From CAWBLP01 sp963789495 (GTDB taxonomy: Bacteria > Pseudomonadota > Alphaproteobacteria > Acetobacterales > Acetobacteraceae), in assembly GCA_963789495.1 (NCBI GenBank), contig CAWBLP010000009.1:128739-192738 (forward strand): DNA of 64,000 nt. Reading direction: 5' to 3'. The first letter of the stretch is position 1, and each line of letters opens with the position of its first letter. Both the position numbers and the translations under genes were made by a program. Shown here piece by piece: positions 45,904 through 55,427 of the stretch. Below the pieces are notes generated by a model. It searched no databases. It saw only the letters and a program-made list of their open reading frames with translations, and was not told the origin of the DNA.

Positions 45904-48273
45904 ACGCACCTGCCGATATCACGCAATTCGTCGAGGAGAGGTATGCCGTCGGTCAACCGGTCCCCCGCAAGGAGGACCCGGTCCTGCTGCGCGGCCAGGG
46001 ACGCTACTCCGATGACATCAACCTGCCCGGCCAGGCTTATGCGGTGATGCTGCGCAGCGGCGTGGCACATGGCCGCATCCGCTCGATCGACACCGAGGCG
46101 GCCAGGGCAATGCCCGGCGTGCTGGCCGTCTACACCGGTGCCGACCTGCTGGCGGGCGGCATGGGACTGATGCCTTCCGGTGCCGACTTCAAGAACGCCG
46201 ACGGCTCGCCGATGCCCAAGCCCGAGCAGCCGCCACTGACCGTCGACAAGGTGCGGTTCCTGGGCGACCCGTACGGCGTCGTGGTGGCGGAAACCGCCAA
46301 GCAGGCGAAGGACGCCGCAGAAGCGGTGTTCGCCGACATCGAGTCGCTGCCCGCCGTGACCGAGGCTGCGGACGCCGCCGCGAATGGCGCGCCGCTGGTG
46401 CATGAGGCAACACCAGGCAACGTCATCCTGGACTTCCATCACGGCGACGCCGCCGCGGTGGCCGCCGCCTTCGACCGCGCCGCGCATGTGACGACGCTGC
46501 GTATCCGCAACAGCCGCGTCGTGGTCTGCCCGATGGAGCCGCGCTCCGCGATCGGCGAATACCAGAAGGAGGCGCAGCACTGGACCCTGCGCCTGGGCTG
46601 CCAGGGCACCTTCCCGATGCGCCAGTTGCTCACCAAACCCCTCAAAGCTCGGCCCGACCAGATCCGCGTGCTGACCGGCAATGTCGGCGGCAGCTTCGGC
46701 ATGAAGGCCTCCTGCTACCCGGAATACATCGCCATCCTGTTCGCCGCCCGCGCACTGGGCCGGCCGGTGAAATGGACCGATGAGCGCGGCGAGAGCTTCC
46801 TGTCCGACAGCGCCGGCCGCGACCATGACATGGAGCAGGCGATCGCGCTGGACGAGCAGGGCCGCATCCTGGCGCTGCGCGTGACCGGCTACGGCAATAT
46901 CGGCGCCTACCTGTCCAACGGCACCGTGCTGCAGCCCACCGGCAACGTGGTGAAGAACACCATCGGCGTCTATGCGACCCCGCTGCAGGAGGTGGTCAGC
47001 AAGGCGGTGTTCACCAACACCAGCCCGGTCGGCCCCTATCGCGGCGCCGGAAGGCCGGAGGGCAATTATTACATCGAGCGCCTGCTGGACACCGCGGCCC
47101 GCGAGATGGGCATCGACCGCGCCGACATCCGCCGCCGCAATCACATCCAGCCGGACGCCTTCCCGTACCAGAACTCCCGGCGGCACCACCTATGACAGCG
47201 GCGACTTCCCCGCCATCCTGGACGAGGCGCTGGCGGTGGCCGACTGGGACGGGTTCGAGCAGCGCCGCCGCGACAGCCGCACCCGCGGCAAGCTGCGCGG
47301 CCGCGGCATCGGCCAGTACCTGGAAGTGACCGGCCCGCCCGGCAAGGAAATGGGCGGCATCCGCTTCGAGCCCGACGGTACGGTGACCATCATCACGGGC
47401 ACGCTGGATTACGGCCAGGGCCACGCGACGCCCTTCGCCCAGGTGCTGGCCAGCCGGCTGGGCATCCCGTTCGACCGCATCCGCCTGCTGCAGGGTGATT
47501 CGGACGAACTGCTCGCCGGTGGCGGCACTGGCGGGTCGAAGTCGCTGATGGCCAGTGGCACCGCGATCGTCGAGGCGGCCGAACTGGTGAAGGAGAACGG
47601 TCGCAAGATCGCGGCCCAGGTGCTGGAAGCCGCGCCAGCCGATATCGAGTTCGAGCTGGGCCCGCGCGGCGGCCGCTTCCGCATCGTCGGCACCGATCGC
47701 GATATCGGCCTGATGGAGCTGGCCGACCAGTTGCGCGCCGGACTGACCCTGCCGGCCGATGTGCCGGCGTCACTCTCGGTCAGCCACGTCGCCAACAGCC
47801 CGCCCTTCGCCTATCCCAACGGCTGCCACATCGCCGAGGTGGAGGTGGACCCGGAGACCGGCGTCACCGAGGTGGTGCGCTATCACATGGTCAACGACTT
47901 CGGCGTGATCATCAATCCGATGCTGGTGGAGGGCCAGGCCCATGGCGGCGTCGTGCAGGGCATCGGCCAGGCGCTGCTGGAGCACGTGGTCTATGACGAG
48001 ACCGGCCAGGTGCTGACCGGATCCTATATGGACTACGCGCTGCCGCGGGCGAACGATGCCCCGATGTTCAACTTCGCCAGCCACCCCGTTCCGGCGAAGA
48101 CCAACCTGCTGGGTGCGAAGGGCTGTGGCGAGGCCGGCTGCGCCGGCGCCCTGCCATCGGTGATGAACGCGCTGGTGGATGCGCTGTCGGAATACGGCAT
48201 CACCCATATCGACATGCCGGCCACGCCGCTGCGCGTATGGGAGGCGATCCAACAGGCGAAGGCAGCGGGCTGA
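45900..48273 (+). pseudogene. Xanthine dehydrogenase/CO dehydrogenase-type molybdopterin subunit, frameshifted
   Basis: A molybdenum hydroxylase large subunit of about 790 residues. The first frame (45900-47195) has RKEDPVLLRGQGRYSDDINL, VLTGNVGGSFGMKASCYPEY and the active-site loop VGPYRGAGRPEGNYYIE, which is the form II type (RGAGR) rather than the CoxL form I loop. At 47176-47178 (CCC in PYQNS) one extra C moves the frame. The second frame continues GGTTYDSGDFPAILDEALAV, GQGHATPFAQVLASRLG, GGTGGSKSLMASGTAIVEA and GAKGCGEAGCAGALPS. Removing one C restores a full enzyme. FAD and iron-sulfur subunits are not in the window. Substrate unknown. Confidence 0.88.
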
Positions 48274-48701
48274 CGGGACGGGAGCGGGTTCGGGCGGGGG
48301 TCTTCTGTCGCGCCCCCACCCGCTCTCCTGCCCGGCGACCCTGCCCGCTCCTCCTTGCGCGACGCCGCTGCCCCTCGGTGCAACCGGGAACATGCCCGTC
48401 CCCTTGCCCGTGGCCGCTATTCATCCCTGCCGCCGGTTCCCCACCCCTCCCGCGTCATGACCGGACTTGATCCGGCCATCTGCCCGAAGACGATCGGGCG
48501 CCACCACGCGTGGCTGCACCACAGGCGGGGGGAAGGTGGCCGGGTCAGGCTCGTCACGACGAAGGAGGCGGGCGATGGCGGGGTCTGGTCGGACGCGTGG
48601 CGGAGCGGTGGTCGGGCAGGCCGTGTGTCCCCTCCGGTAGCGACGGCGGCGTCCCCTCCCCCTCCCGCACCAGCCGCGTGAGGTGATATCCGATATCCCG
48701 C
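48274..48701. other. Intergenic stretch before recF
   Basis: About 428 bases between the CoxL-type gene and recF. It contains GC-rich runs of CCC and GGG, the second copy of the dispersed inverted repeat, and no supported gene. dnaN, which often precedes recF, is absent. Confidence 0.45.
48458..48561. repeat. Dispersed inverted repeat (REP/BIME-like), copy 2
   Basis: Arms at 48458-48486 (with TTGATCCGGCCATCTGCCCG) and 48533-48561 (with GTGGCCGGGTCAGGCTCGTC) are related to the arms at 19182-19280 and lie in the same inverted arrangement with a spacer of about 45 bases. The pairing is less perfect than in copy 1. Confidence 0.55.
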
Positions 48702-49871
48702 ATGCGCCTCCTGCGACTCTCGCTGACCGATTTTCGTAACTACGCGGCGCTGACCTGGCGCCCGGCGGCGCGGATCAGCGTGCTCATCGGCCCGAATGGC
48801 AGCGGCAAGACCAACCTGCTGGAGGCGGTGTCGCTGCTGGTCCCAGGCCGCGGCCTGCGCAGCGCGCGCAACGCCGACCTGCCCCGCCGCGGCGGCAATG
48901 GCGGCTGGGCCGTGGCTGGGCGGTTCACCACCGCCGAGGGCGAGGTCGATATCGGCACCGGCGACGCCGCCCCCGCACCCGGCACGGTCGCGCCGGCCTC
49001 GGACCGCCGGGTGTTCCGGCTGGACGGCGCCCCCCCGCGCACCCAGGCGGAAATCGGCACTCGCATCGCCGCGGTCTGGCTTACCCCGCAGATGGACCGG
49101 TTGTTCCAGGAGGCACTGTCCGGCCGACGGCGCTTCCTCGATCGGCTGGTCTGGGCGCTGGAGCCGAACCACGCGCGCGAGGTCGCAGCCCACGACGCCG
49201 CGATGGGCAGCCGCAACCGGCTGCTGGCGGAGGGCCGACAGGATCCGTCCTGGCTTGCCGGACTGGAGGACGCGATGGCCCGCCACGCGGTCGCCGCCAC
49301 GGCCGCGCGCATCGCGCTGGTGGCGGGGCTGAACGCGGTGCTGGCGAGCGACATGACCGGCGCCTTCCCGACCACGCGGATCAGCCTCGCCTGCCCGATC
49401 GCCGATCGCCTCGCCGCCAGCCCCGCGCTGGCCGTGGAGGACTGGCTGCGCGCCGGCCTGGCCGCCAACCGGAGCCGCGATGCCGCCGCCGGCGGGGCCG
49501 CCCTGGGCGCCCACCGCACCGACATGCGGCTGGCCGACGCGGCGGGCACGCCGGCGGAGCAGGCCAGCACCGGCGAGCAGAAGGCCATGCTGGTCGGCCT
49601 GATCCTGGCCCATGCGACGCTGATCGCCGACTCCCGCGGATTCGCGCCGCTGCTGCTGCTGGACGAACCGACCGTCCATCTGGACCCCGATCGGCGACTG
49701 GCACTGTTCGACACGCTGCTGCGGCTGCCCGCGCAGACGCTGATCACCGGCACCGACGCGGAGATCTTTGTCCCGCTCGCCGGCCGTGCCGAGGTGTTGC
49801 GCGCCGGAGACGGTACCCTGGCGCCCGATCCGCAATTTGCCGCGTCATGTGACGGCACCGCGCAGGGTTGA
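48702..49871 (+). CDS. recF: DNA replication/repair protein RecF
   Basis: An ATP-binding SMC-like protein, 389 residues, that loads RecA at single-strand gaps. LRLSLTDFRNYAALTW is the typical start; Walker A is IGPNGSGKTNLLEAV near residue 29. The signature region is TPAEQASTGEQKAMLVGLIL and Walker B is LLLLDEPTVHLDPDRR. ATG 48702 gives the usual N-terminus. gyrB follows after 542 bases, the order seen near many replication origins, although dnaA and dnaN are not present here. Confidence 0.94.
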   Translation: MRLLRLSLTDFRNYAALTWRPAARISVLIGPNGSGKTNLLEAVSLLVPGRGLRSARNADLPRRGGNGGWAVAGRFTTAEGEVDIGTGDAAPAPGTVAPASDRRVFRLDGAPPRTQAEIGTRIAAVWLTPQMDRLFQEALSGRRRFLDRLVWALEPNHAREVAAHDAAMGSRNRLLAEGRQDPSWLAGLEDAMARHAVAATAARIALVAGLNAVLASDMTGAFPTTRISLACPIADRLAASPALAVEDWLRAGLAANRSRDAAAGGAALGAHRTDMRLADAAGTPAEQASTGEQKAMLVGLILAHATLIADSRGFAPLLLLDEPTVHLDPDRRLALFDTLLRLPAQTLITGTDAEIFVPLAGRAEVLRAGDGTLAPDPQFAASCDGTAQG

Positions 49872-50413
49872 CGACTCATCCTGCGATCAGCCAGGCGGGC
49901 GATGGCCGAGCAGGTATCCGCCTCATGGCCGGCGCGGGGCACCAGGCCGTTAAATTGGGACCGCCACTTCGCACCTTTTCAATGACGCTGGATCGCCTGC
50001 CCCGAGCGTCATTCGTGACCGGCGGACGCTCCTTTTTGGTGGCTGGTTTGTGGTGGCCGGCGTAACGCGCGGGCGCGTCGCGCTGATCGCCGGCGTGGGA
50101 GTGTCGGCGCGATCGGTCTGCCGCGGCCTGCCTCGCCTATCGCGCCAGCCTGGCGGCGAATGCCGGCATGCAGGCCGCCAGCGCAGTCCTCGGGCTCACC
50201 TGGTGAGCCGGGTGGAGCTGGACATGCTCCCGCTGGACAGGCGGGCATAGCACCGCGGAGCGGGCCGCACCCGGCACCTCGTCGGTGGCGGCTTGTCCGT
50301 TGCGGCATGCGGGAGGAAAAGCCGCCAAATCGACTGCTTCCCCTGTCCCTGCGGCCCGGTAGCCGCTATATATCTAGAGTATCAACCTTACTCATCTGGA
50401 GTCGCCCCTCGGC
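49872..50413. other. Intergenic stretch between recF and gyrB
   Basis: A gap of 542 bases with no convincing gene. It contains a near-perfect palindrome GGCTCACCTGGTGAGCC at 50193-50209, which could be an operator or a short hairpin. Just before gyrB the sequence becomes A/T-richer (CTATATATCTAGAGTATC near 50,375), a possible promoter region. Frames found here are shadow-like. Confidence 0.45.
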
Positions 50414-52866
50414 ATGTCTGACGATGCCTTGCCGCCTTCCTCGCCCGATGCCGGACCGGACGCCTATGACGCGGCCTCGATCTCCGTCCTGAAAGGGCTG
50501 GACGCGGTCCGCCGCCGCCCCGGCATGTATATCGGCGACACCGACGACGGCTCCGGCCTGCATCACATGGCGTTCGAGATCATCGACAACGCGGTGGACG
50601 AGGCGCAGGCCGGCTTCGCCCAGCGGGTCGAGATGGTGCTCAACGGCGACGGCAGCGTGACCGTGCGCGACGACGGCCGCGGCATCCCCACCGACATCCA
50701 TGTCGAGGAGGGCGTCTCCGCCGCCGAGGTGGTGCTGACCCGGCTGCATGCGGGCGGCAAGTTCAACCAGAACTCCTACAAAGTGTCCGGCGGCCTGCAC
50801 GGCGTCGGCGCCGCGGTGGTGAACGCGCTGTCCGAGTGGATGGAGGTGCGCATCTGGCGCCACGGCCAGGAGCATCTCATCCGCTTCCGCCACGGTGACG
50901 CCGAGGCGCCGCTGGCCATGGTCGGCCCGGTCACCGACCACGTGAGCGGTACCGAGGTGACGTTCAAGCCGAGCCCGGCGACCTTCACCAAGACCGAGTT
51001 CGACTACACGCTGCTGGAGCGCCGGCTGCGCGAACTGGCGTTCCTGAACTCCGGCCTGACCATCCGCCTGGTGCGATGAGCGTCACGCGCCAGCCCAGGA
51101 GGTGACGCTGCATTATGAGGGCGGCCTGGTCGCGTTCGTCGAATGGCTGGACCGTGGCAAGACGCCGGTGTTCACTCCGCCGATCAGCCTGCGCACCGCC
51201 GGCCGAGGCCGAAGGCATCCGCGTCGAGTTCGCGCTGTCGTGGAACGACAGCTACCACGAGACGATGCTGTGCTTCACCAACAACATCCCGCAGCGCGAC
51301 GGCGGCACCCATCTGGCCGGGTTCCGCCAGGCGCTGACCCGCGTGGTGACCAAATACGCCGAAAGCATGGGCAAGAAGGACCAGCTCCAACTGGTCGGCG
51401 AGGACATGCGCGAAGGCATGACCGCGGTGCTGTCGGTGAAGGTGCCGGACCCGAAATTCTCCTCGCAGACCAAGGACAAGCTGGTGTCAGCTCCGAGGTG
51501 CAGCCGGTGGTGCAGGCCGCGGTGGCCGACGCCGTGTCGCATTGGTTCGAGACCCATCCGAAGCGAGGCCAAGTCGCATCATCCAGAAGGTGATGGACGC
51601 CGCCTCCGCCCGCGAAGCCGCCCGCAAGGCGCGCGAGCTGACCCGGCGCAAGGGCGTGCTGGATATCTCCACCCTGCCCGGCAAGCTGGCCGACTGCCAG
51701 GAACGCGACCCGGCGAAATGCGAGATCTTCATCGTCGAGGGTGACAGCGCCGGCGGCTCCGCCAAGCAGGGCCGCGATCGCCGGTTCCAGGCGATCCTGC
51801 CGCTGAAGGGCAAGATCCTGAACGTGGAGCGCGCGCGCTTCGACCGCATGCTGTCCAGCCAGGAAATCGGCACGCTGATCACCGCGCTGGGCACCGGCAT
51901 CGGCCGCGGCGAGCCGGACCAGGGCGGCTTCGACGTCACCAAGCTGCGCTACCACCGCATCGTCATCATGACGGACGCGGACGTGGACGGGTCGCCATAT
52001 CCGCACGCTGCTGCTGACCTTCTTCTTCCGCCAGATGCCGCAACTGATCGACCGCGGCCATCTCTACATCGCCCAGCCGCCGCTGTACCGCGCCAAGCGC
52101 GGCAACGACGAGCGCTACCTGAAGAATGACGGTGCGCTGGAGGACTTCCTGCTGGACAAGGCGCTGGCCGATGCGCGGCTGACCTACGCCGACGGCACGG
52201 TGCTGGAAGGCGATGCGCTGCGGCAAGGAAGTCGGCTGGCTGCGCGAGGCGACGCTGCAGATGCGGCGCCTGTCAACCGCAGCGCCGGTGCCACTGCTGG
52301 AGCAGGCGGCGATCGCCGGCGCGTTGACGCCGGACACCGCGCGCGCCACCGCCGCGGCGCAGGCGCTGGTGACCCGGTTGAACGATGTGTCGCTGCCCAA
52401 TGAGCGCGGCTGGGTGGTTGCCGTGGATGGCGGCCTGACCCTGTCGCGCACGGTGCGCGGTGTCGCCGAGAAGCACGTGCTGGACAGCTCCGCCCTGCGC
52501 AGTGCCGAGGCCCGCTGGCTGGCCGATCGGGCGGAGCTGCTGGCGCGCAAGTTCAACGAGCCGGCGAAGCTGAAGCTGGATTCGCAGGAGACCAGCGTCG
52601 CCGGCCCGGTCAGCGCGTTCGACCGGATCATCGCGTATGGACGGCGAGGCTTGACCATTCAGCGATTCAAAGGGCTCGGCGAGATGAATGCCGACGAACT
52701 CGGCCGCACCACGCTCGATCCCGCCGCGCGCACGCTGCTGCAGGTGAAGGTGGGGGATATCGAGGATGCGGCGCTGGTGTTCTCCACGCTGATGGGCGAC
52801 GTGGTGGAGCCGCGCCGCGAGTTCATCGTCGGCAACGCACTGAAGGTGGCGAATCTGGACGTCTGA
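50414..52866 (+). pseudogene. gyrB: DNA gyrase subunit B, broken by about seven frameshifts
   Basis: GyrB drives ATP-dependent negative supercoiling with GyrA and is essential. All parts of a normal protein of about 815 residues are present in order: EIIDNAVDEAQAG, DDGRGIP and SGGLHGVGAAVVNALS (ATPase), NDSYHETMLCFTNNIPQRDG, IVEGDSAGGSAKQGRDR (TOPRIM), MTDADVDGS, and the end TIQRFKGLGEMNADELGRTT. The frame changes near 51,075 (two bases lost), 51,199 (one extra), 51,487 (one lost), 51,562 (one extra), 51,573 (one extra), 51,995 (one extra C) and 52,220 (one extra). After each change the expected protein continues without amino-acid decay. That suggests sequencing or assembly errors, or a very recent second copy. 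Confidence 0.9.
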
Positions 52867-52870
52867 ACGG

Positions 52871-53215
52871 GGCGGGGGCGTTGCCCCCGACCACCATCAA
52901 GGGGTGCTGCCCCTTGAATCCCCGCCAAGAGCCCGCCCTGTCATGCAAATAGAGGTGGTGAGCGGCGGGTGTAGAAGGAGTTCCCGAAAATACAGCCCTA
53001 AATAGAATTTGCTGCCAAAGCGGTGCAGGCCCGGACGCCGGTCGACTTGCAACCGTATAGTGTTCGGCTTGGTCCGTGATGATACCCTGGTCCGAGGCCG
53101 TCACGCCCCCTCCCCAAGCCGACAGAATGGTTTGCAAAGGCGAGCCGCTGCTGGAGGTCCAGGAGACAACGCCTCCTGGTGGTGTTCGGGGCAACGCCCC
53201 GCCCCTTCTCAAGGA
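52871..53215. repeat. Composite hairpin repeat, copy 2
   Basis: Directly after gyrB come two tight hairpins, GGGGGCGTTGCCCCC (52874-52888) and TCAAGGGGTGCTGCCCCTTGA (52897-52917), then CCGCCAAGAGCCCGCC. After about 180 bases of unrelated A/T-richer sequence the chain resumes at 53131 with TTTGCAAAGGCGAGCC and GGAGACAACGCCTCCTGG. This is the same order as the reverse complement of the element at 31500-31660. The first hairpin could also end gyrB transcription. Confidence 0.6.
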
Positions 53216-53223
53216 GCCAAAGC

Positions 53224-54000
53224 ATGAAATCCTTGCAGCATCGCCTGGAGGCCGCCGTAACCCTCGCCGGCGAAGCCGCCGACCTGGCCATGCAGATGCG
53301 CAGCGCCACCACCGGCTCGCTGAAAGGCCCGCAGGACTGGCTCACCGAAGCGGACGGCGCGGTGGAACGCCTGCTGTCCCAACGGCTGCAAGCTGCCTTT
53401 CCGGCCGACGGATTCCAGGGCGAGGAAGGCGGCCAGACCCGGACCGGCAGCCTGCGCTGGGTGGTGGACCCGATTGACGGAACCGCCAATTATATGCGCA
53501 GCGGCACCCGCTTCTGCGTGTCCCTCGCCTGCCTGGAGGACCGTACCCCGCTGATCGGCGTGCTGGTGGCCCCGGCACTGCGCGAAACCTTCACCGCCTG
53601 TCTGGGTGGCGGCGCCCATCTCAATGGCGCACCGATCCACGCCGCGACGACCACGTCGCTGTCCCACGCCATCGTCGAAGTCGGCTGGTCGGCACGGCGC
53701 CCCAATGCGGACTTCCTGGCGGTCTGCGAACGGGCCCTGGCAGCGGGCGCCACGCTGCGGCATGGCGGATCGGGCGCGCTGGGTCTGGCCGACGTCGCCG
53801 CCGGACGGATCGACGCCTATTGCGAACTCCATATCAACCTGTGGGACGTCGCCGCGGCCCTGGCGATCCTGAGCGAGGCGGGCGCAGCCATCAGCGATTT
53901 TCTCGCCGGGTACTGGCCCGTCCACCGGCAATCCGATCCTCGCCTGCGCGCCCGGCGTGGCGAGCGGTTTGCAGGCCATAACCGGCCTGCAAGCCCATGA
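53224..54000 (+). CDS. Inositol monophosphatase-family phosphatase (C-terminal frameshift)
   Basis: A 258-residue Mg-dependent phosphatase of the IMPase/HisN/CysQ group. ATG 53224 has AAGGAG seven bases upstream. Metal-site motifs are FQGEEGGQ, VVDPIDGTANYM and LWDVAAALAIL. After GAAISDFLAG the frame reads YWPVHRQSDPRLRARR, which is unlike the family. Reading one base over, the DNA gives TGPSTGNPILACAPGVASGL and continues to a TAA at 54035-54037, the expected end. One extra G in GGG at 53908-53910 explains it. The substrate may be inositol phosphate, histidinol phosphate or a nucleotide phosphate. It precedes the pterin genes, but 330 bases separate them. Confidence 0.85.
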   Translation: MKSLQHRLEAAVTLAGEAADLAMQMRSATTGSLKGPQDWLTEADGAVERLLSQRLQAAFPADGFQGEEGGQTRTGSLRWVVDPIDGTANYMRSGTRFCVSLACLEDRTPLIGVLVAPALRETFTACLGGGAHLNGAPIHAATTTSLSHAIVEVGWSARRPNADFLAVCERALAAGATLRHGGSGALGLADVAAGRIDAYCELHINLWDVAAALAILSEAGAAISDFLAGYWPVHRQSDPRLRARRGERFAGHNRPASP

Positions 54001-54331
54001 GGCGATCCCCACCCGCCCTGGTTGTGCATCTGCATAACCTCATAGACGTTACGCGTTCAAGTAGGATTTACTACAATCAGAAGTCGATCAGTGTGCAGTG
54101 CAGCATACATACAAAGGCAAATCCGGCGCCGAAACGTGCCGATGATCAATCTGGCAAAATAACGGCATGGCGAACCCGCTTCAGCAAAATCAATCCATTT
54201 GGACTTTTAACGAACGAATGATGTCTGTACTACCGGTGCAATCATCCTGATCCGTCACCAGCATGTAAGGTGTTCAATGGGATAAACCAGGTCCGTGATC
54301 TGAACGCCGATTGGGCGGACGAGGCTGGGGG
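54001..54331. other. Intergenic stretch upstream of the pterin gene pair
   Basis: About 330 bases, clearly richer in A/T than its surroundings (for example CATTTGGACTTTTAACGAAC near 54,195). This is the likely promoter region for the whole run from the PTPS-like gene to the GGDEF-EAL gene. I looked for a preQ1-type or other riboswitch and found no convincing structure. The first bases overlap the frameshifted tail of the phosphatase. Confidence 0.5.
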
Positions 54332-54706
54332 ATGGCTATGCTGGAGACCTTCGTGGAATTCACGTTCGAGGCGGCCCATCAGGTCCCGCCGTATTCGGGG
54401 CTACACGGCCATACTTTCAAGGTGGTGGTGTACCTCACCGGCCAGCCCGATCCGGTATTCGGCTGGAGCCACAATCTTTATGACGTCGAATCGGTGATCG
54501 ACGCAACGAAGCAGCAGCTGGACCACAGCTACCTGAACGACATCGAGGGAATGCCGATACCCAGCCTGGAGAATGTCGCCTCCTGGATCTGGCACCGGCT
54601 GGACAAGGAGCTGACCGGGCTCGACCGGGTGGTGGTGCGCCGCGGCCTCGATGGCGCCGGCGAAGGATGCTGCTATTCGGGCCGCGCCCGGCAGGATGCC
54701 GCCTGA
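54332..54706 (+). CDS. 6-pyruvoyl/6-carboxy-tetrahydropterin synthase-like protein with altered active site
   Basis: A 124-residue member of the PTPS/QueD family, which acts on dihydroneopterin triphosphate made by GTP cyclohydrolase. Zinc ligands His16, His25 and His27 are present (FEAAHQ, GLHGHTF), as is the catalytic Asp64-His65 pair (LDHSYLND). The catalytic Cys of QueD, four residues before HGH, is Tyr21 here. The Glu of the QueD end motif (KET) is replaced by Arg (VVVRRGLDGAGEGCCYSG). It is therefore probably not a standard QueD and may make a different pterin or act on another substrate. ATG 54332 was chosen; its stop overlaps the FolE start by one base (TGATG), so the two are coupled. 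Confidence 0.82.
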   Translation: MAMLETFVEFTFEAAHQVPPYSGLHGHTFKVVVYLTGQPDPVFGWSHNLYDVESVIDATKQQLDHSYLNDIEGMPIPSLENVASWIWHRLDKELTGLDRVVVRRGLDGAGEGCCYSGRARQDAA

Positions 54707-55371
54707 TGTCCGTCATTCACCGGTTGCGCCCGTCCCTCCGCGCCAATGAGGCCGTGGGCGAGGCTCTCAGCGACGTTGAACGCGCCGCCATGATCACCGC
54801 TGCGGCGGGCAAGCTCGCGGAGTTGTTCGACATCCTGCAGATCGACCACCGCAACGACCACAACACCCGCGACACGCCTCGGCGGGTTGCCCGGATGTAT
54901 GTCGACGAAATGATGCATGGCCGGTTTTCCTGCCCGCCCGCGCTGACCGAATTCGACAATGTGGAGCAGTTCGATCAGCTGATCGTCATCGGTCCGATCG
55001 ATATCCGCTCCACCTGCGCGCATCATCTGATGCCGATCTACGGATCGGCCTATATCGGCGTGCTGCCGGCCACCACCGGCAAGATCATCGGCCTGTCGAA
55101 ATACGATCGAATCGTTGATCATTTCTCTGGTAGGCTGCAAATTCAGGAGGAACTGGTGAAGCAGATCGGCCAGTTCATCATGGAAAAGACTGAACCGCGC
55201 GGAGTGGGCGTGCGCATCAGCGCCGTGCATATGTGCAAGACGCATCGCGGCGTGCGCGCCAGCCACCGCAGCCGCATGGTCACCAGCGCATATTTCGGTG
55301 CACTGGGAACCGACCCGCGGCTCAAGGACGAGTTCCTGCGCGAGTGTGCGGTACTCGATCGCGAACCCTGA
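54706..55371 (+). CDS. GTP cyclohydrolase I-like protein (FolE type)
   Basis: A 221-residue FolE-family enzyme that would turn GTP into dihydroneopterin triphosphate. Conserved parts are DTPRRVARMYVDEM, the zinc motif STCAHHLMPIYG (Cys104, His106, His107), IIGLSKYDRIVDHFSGRLQI, and SAVHMCKTHRGVR with Cys177. The motif is CAHH where typical FolE has CEHH, and the C-terminal SHRSRMVTSAYFGALG replaces the usual Thr/Ser-rich stretch. All catalytic zinc ligands are kept, so activity is likely. As a coupled partner of the PTPS-like gene it looks like a specialised paralogue rather than the housekeeping folate gene, but that cannot be proved without the rest of the genome. Confidence 0.87.
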   Translation: MSVIHRLRPSLRANEAVGEALSDVERAAMITAAAGKLAELFDILQIDHRNDHNTRDTPRRVARMYVDEMMHGRFSCPPALTEFDNVEQFDQLIVIGPIDIRSTCAHHLMPIYGSAYIGVLPATTGKIIGLSKYDRIVDHFSGRLQIQEELVKQIGQFIMEKTEPRGVGVRISAVHMCKTHRGVRASHRSRMVTSAYFGALGTDPRLKDEFLRECAVLDREP

Positions 55372-55427
55372 CGGTCCCGGCGAGACGTTCCAAGCCGCCG
55401 GATCGAAGCCAATCGAGGGTGGGAGGC

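Noticed and set aside
45621..47189. A 522-codon minus-strand frame
   Set aside because: It lies opposite the CoxL-type gene, with low-complexity Gly/Ala/Val/Gln/His composition typical of shadow frames.
48702..50413. Chromosome origin near recF-gyrB
   Set aside because: No dnaA or dnaN gene and no cluster of DnaA boxes could be seen in the flanking sequence.
54001..54331. preQ1 or other riboswitch upstream of the QueD-like gene
   Set aside because: I found no short pseudoknot with the needed conserved bases, and the gene lacks QueD active-site residues, so queuosine control is not expected.
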